Assembly: GCA_964057225.1 (NCBI GenBank)
Contig: OZ059895.1
Coordinates: 21,338,688 to 21,402,687, forward strand
Direction of reading: 5' to 3'
Length of the DNA stretch: 64,000 nucleotides
Source of the DNA: Auanema rhodensis
Taxonomy: Eukaryota > Nematoda > Chromadorea > Rhabditida > Rhabditidae
The position numbers and the translations under genes are program-made. The notes below the pieces were generated by a model. The model saw nothing but the letters and a program-made list of their open reading frames with translations, was not told where the DNA came from and ran no database searches. Of the stretch, positions 61,699 to 64,000 are shown in pieces. Positions within the stretch are counted from its first letter, which is position 1. Every line of letters starts with the position of its first letter.

Positions 61699-63804
61699 CT
61701 TTGCCTTGAAAAAAGGAATCTAAAAACATCTACTTTTTGCTAAATTATTTTGAAATTTTTCGAAAAAATTTTTGTCAAAATGTTTTTGGAAGCAATGTTG
61801 AGTGTACATGGAAACTCAACATACACTAATGCATCATTTTTCAAACGATCATAACTAATTTTTGTATTAAGCGTTTCTCAATGTAGTATAGTGCATTCGA
61901 TGCGGATTTTTAAGCTGCGTCGATCTGTGTTATCAGATTTGCGCTACCTTAAAAATGCACCGAGATATCAACTGATATAAGTTCACACTTATATCCTCGA
62001 TTTTCACCCTGAAGAATTCATTTTTTCGTTGAATAACATTGTCCATCGTCTTTGCCTTGAAAAAAGGAATCTAAAAACATCTACTTTTTGCTAAATTATT
62101 TTGAAATTTTTCGAAAAAATTTTTGTCAAAATGTTTTTGGAAGCAATGTTGAGTGTACATGGAAACTCAACATACACTAATGCATCATTTTTCAAACGAT
62201 CATAACTAATTTTTGTATTAAGCGTTTCTCAATGTAGTATAGTGCATTCGATGCGGATTTTTAAGCTGCGTCGATCTGTGTTATCAGATTTGCGCTACCT
62301 TAAAAATGCACCGAGATATCAACTGATATAAGTTCACACTTATATCCTCGATTTTCACCCTGAAGAATTAATTTTTTCGTTGAATAACATTGTCCATCGT
62401 CTTTGCCTTGAAAAAAGGAATCTAAAAACATCTAATTTTTGCTAAATTATTTTGAAATTTTTCGAAAAAATTTTTGTCAAAATGTTTTTGGAAGCAATGT
62501 TGAGTGTACATGGAAACTCAACATACACTAATGCATCATTTTTCAAACGATCATAACTAATTTTTGTATTAAGCGTTTCTCAATGTAGTATAGTGCATTC
62601 GATGCGGATTTTTAAGCTGCGTCGATCTGTGTTATCAGATTTGCGCTACCTTAAAAATGCACCGAGATATCAACTGATATAAGTTCACACTTATATCCTC
62701 GATTTTCACCCTGAAGAATTAATTTTTTCGTTGAATAACATTGTCCATCGTCTTTGCCTTGAAAAAAGGAATCTAAAAACATCTACTTTTTGCTAAATTA
62801 TTTTGAAATTTTTCGAAAAAATTTTTGTCAAAATGTTTTTGGAAGCAATGTTGAGTGTACATGGAAACTCAACATACACTAATGCATCATTTTTCAAACG
62901 ATCATAACTAATTTTTGTATTAAGCGTTTCTCAATGTAGTATAGTGCATTCGATGCGGATTTTTAAGCTGCGTCGATCTGTGTTATCAGATTTGCGCTAC
63001 CTTAAAAATGCACCGAGATATCAACTGATATAAGTTCACACTTATATCCTCGATTTTCACCCTGAAGAATTCATTTTTTCGTTGAATAACATTGTCCATC
63101 GTCTTTGCCTTGAAAAAAGGAATCTAAAAACATCTACTTTTTGCTAAATTATTTTGAAATTTTTCGAAAAAATTTTTGTCAAAATGTTTTTGGAAGCAAT
63201 GTTGAGTGTACATGGAAACTCAACATACACTAATGCATCATTTTTCAAACGATCATAACTAATTTTTGTATTAAGCGTTTCTCAATGTAGTATAGTGCAT
63301 TCGATGCGGATTTTTAAGCTGCGTCGATCTGTGTTATCAGATTTGCGCTACCTTAAAAATGCACCGAGATATCAACTGATATAAGTTCACACTTATATCC
63401 TCGATTTTCACCCTGAAGAATTAATTTTTTCGTTGAATAACATTGTCCATCGTCTTTGCCTTGAAAAAAGGAATCTAAAAACATCTAATTTTTGCTAAAT
63501 TATTTTGAAATTTTTCGAAAAAATTTTTGTCAAAATGTTTTTGGAAGCAATGTTGAGTGTACATGGAAACTCAACATACACTAATGCATCATTTTTCAAA
63601 CGATCATAACTAATTTTTGTATTGAGCGTTTCTCAATGTAGTATAGTGCATTCGATGCGGATTTTTAAGCTGCGTCGATCTGTGTTATCAGATTTGCGCT
63701 AGCTTAAAAATGCACCGAGATATCAACTGATATAAGTTCACACTTATATCCTCAATTTTCACCCTGAAGAATTAATTTTTTCGTTGAATAACATTGTCCA
63801 TCGT
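61699..63804. repeat. Three-unit (1053-bp) duplication tagged by gctacctt and gaattcatt
   Basis: Units at 61699, 62050 and 62401 recur at 62752, 63103 and 63454. The first of each triplet has gaattcatt (EcoRI-type site), the third has catctaattttt. Gctacctt (G249C) is in the five units 61699-63453. It breaks the GCTAGC palindrome and one pair of the large hairpin. The sixth unit keeps the catctaa start but reverts to gctagctt with ATTGAGCG and cctcaat, so it is the hybrid at the right joint. Confidence 0.83.
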
Positions 63805-64000
63805 CTTTGCCTTGAAAAAAGGAATCTAAAAACATCTACTTTTTGCTAAATTATTTTTAAATTTTTCGAAAAAATTTTTGTCAAAATGTTTTTGGAAGCA
63901 ATGTTGAGTGTACATGGAAACTCAACATACACTAATGCATCATTTTTCAAACGATCATAACTAATTTTTGTATTAAGCGTTTCTCAATGTAGTATAGTGC
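63805..64000. repeat. Partial last unit, cut by the window edge
   Basis: The first 196 bases of an S unit with ATTAAGCG and a private attatttttaaa (G54T). The array continues beyond the window. Confidence 0.9.

Larger units (their letters stand above)
49765..63804. repeat. Forty consecutive units of exactly 351 bp
   Basis: Every unit start from 49765 to 63805 falls on a strict 351-bp spacing (14,040 bp for 40 units). All have the S-type start with GG (or CGG), which caps the A-run at five or six and removes the slippage-prone long run. This contrasts with 350/351/352/338-bp variation to the left. Confidence 0.88.
1..64000. repeat. Satellite DNA array, ~351-bp monomer, 182 full units plus one partial
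   Basis: The motif ctttgcc, followed by the same ~350 bases, recurs from base 1 to the end without interruption. I located every unit start by eye: 182 complete units and a last partial unit at 63805. Most are 350 or 351 bp; four are 338 bp, and a few are 352 bp through an extra A. All copies share one orientation, and typical pairs differ at only a few positions. Base composition is about 68% A+T. Neither edge reaches flanking DNA, so the true array is longer than 64 kb. Constitutive heterochromatin, probably centromeric or pericentromeric, is inferred from array size and homogeneity and is not shown directly. I do not recognise the named satellite family. Confidence 0.98.

Noticed and set aside
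1-64000. CRISPR array
   Set aside because: The tandem copies are direct repeats without unique spacers, and the unit is 351 bp.
1-64000. Transposon, retroelement or viral remnant interrupting the array
   Set aside because: Every unit junction was followed; no insertion, target-site duplication or coding remnant was seen.
1-64000. Monomer as a head-to-tail dimer of ~175 bp
   Set aside because: I saw no convincing similarity between the two halves beyond A/T richness.
1-64000. An undescribed gene system hidden in the repeat
   Set aside because: No conserved reading frame, RNA-gene signature or non-repeat segment is present; the interest is confined to repeat structure and evolution.

Overview
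The whole 64,000-base window is one uninterrupted tandem satellite array. I count 182 complete copies of a single monomer, almost always 350-351 bp (338-352 bp overall), plus 196 bp of a 183rd. All copies lie in the same orientation. There is no unique sequence, no gene, no RNA gene, no transposon and no array boundary. The monomer is about 68% A+T (111 G/C in the 351 bases of the first copy). All open frames are under 80 codons and are antisense by-products of the repeat. A long homogeneous array of a ~351-bp, AT-rich monomer, close to two nucleosome repeats, points to pericentromeric or centromeric heterochromatin of a eukaryote. Length and composition resemble the ~350-360 bp satellites of insects (for example Drosophila 359-bp/1.688-type or Tribolium-type arrays), but I cannot identify the species or family by eye.

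I used a register in which each unit begins at the motif ctttgcc; unit 1 then starts at base 1. Two main subfamilies differ by linked bases at unit positions 17, 18, 24, 143, 164, 234, 294 and 328. The S type (GG after the A-run, then T, T, A, T, T at 143-328) dominates 1-3506 and about 42,746-64,000. The P type (a longer A-run, then G, C, T, C, C) dominates 3507-42,745. Special variants act as tags: Q (A186), R (G230 plus A264), a 338-bp deletion form, and the right-hand set A to E.

Layout: 1-3506, a four-unit higher-order repeat with a one-unit expansion; 3507-7351, mixed P units; 7352-10,846, a 1741-bp five-unit tandem duplication; 10,847-12,924, a 1039-bp three-unit duplication; 12,925-16,082, a mosaic zone holding a third copy of the 7703-8754 module; 16,083-32,921, an array phased by Q units at irregular 3-8 unit spacing; 32,922-37,833, two successive three-unit duplications; 37,834-43,095, mixed units; 43,096-48,361, gccatg/caactac dimers; 48,362-53,274, S-type units with two-unit duplications; 53,275-61,698, a decayed five-unit (1755-bp) higher-order repeat; 61,699-64,000, a three-unit duplication still running at the window edge.

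The most interesting signals are structural. Each monomer carries a series of inverted repeats; the largest is a 51-base imperfect hairpin whose commonest polymorphisms all fall in the 6-base loop. Several hybrid monomers sit exactly where tandem duplications join, which gives a readable record of unequal exchange.
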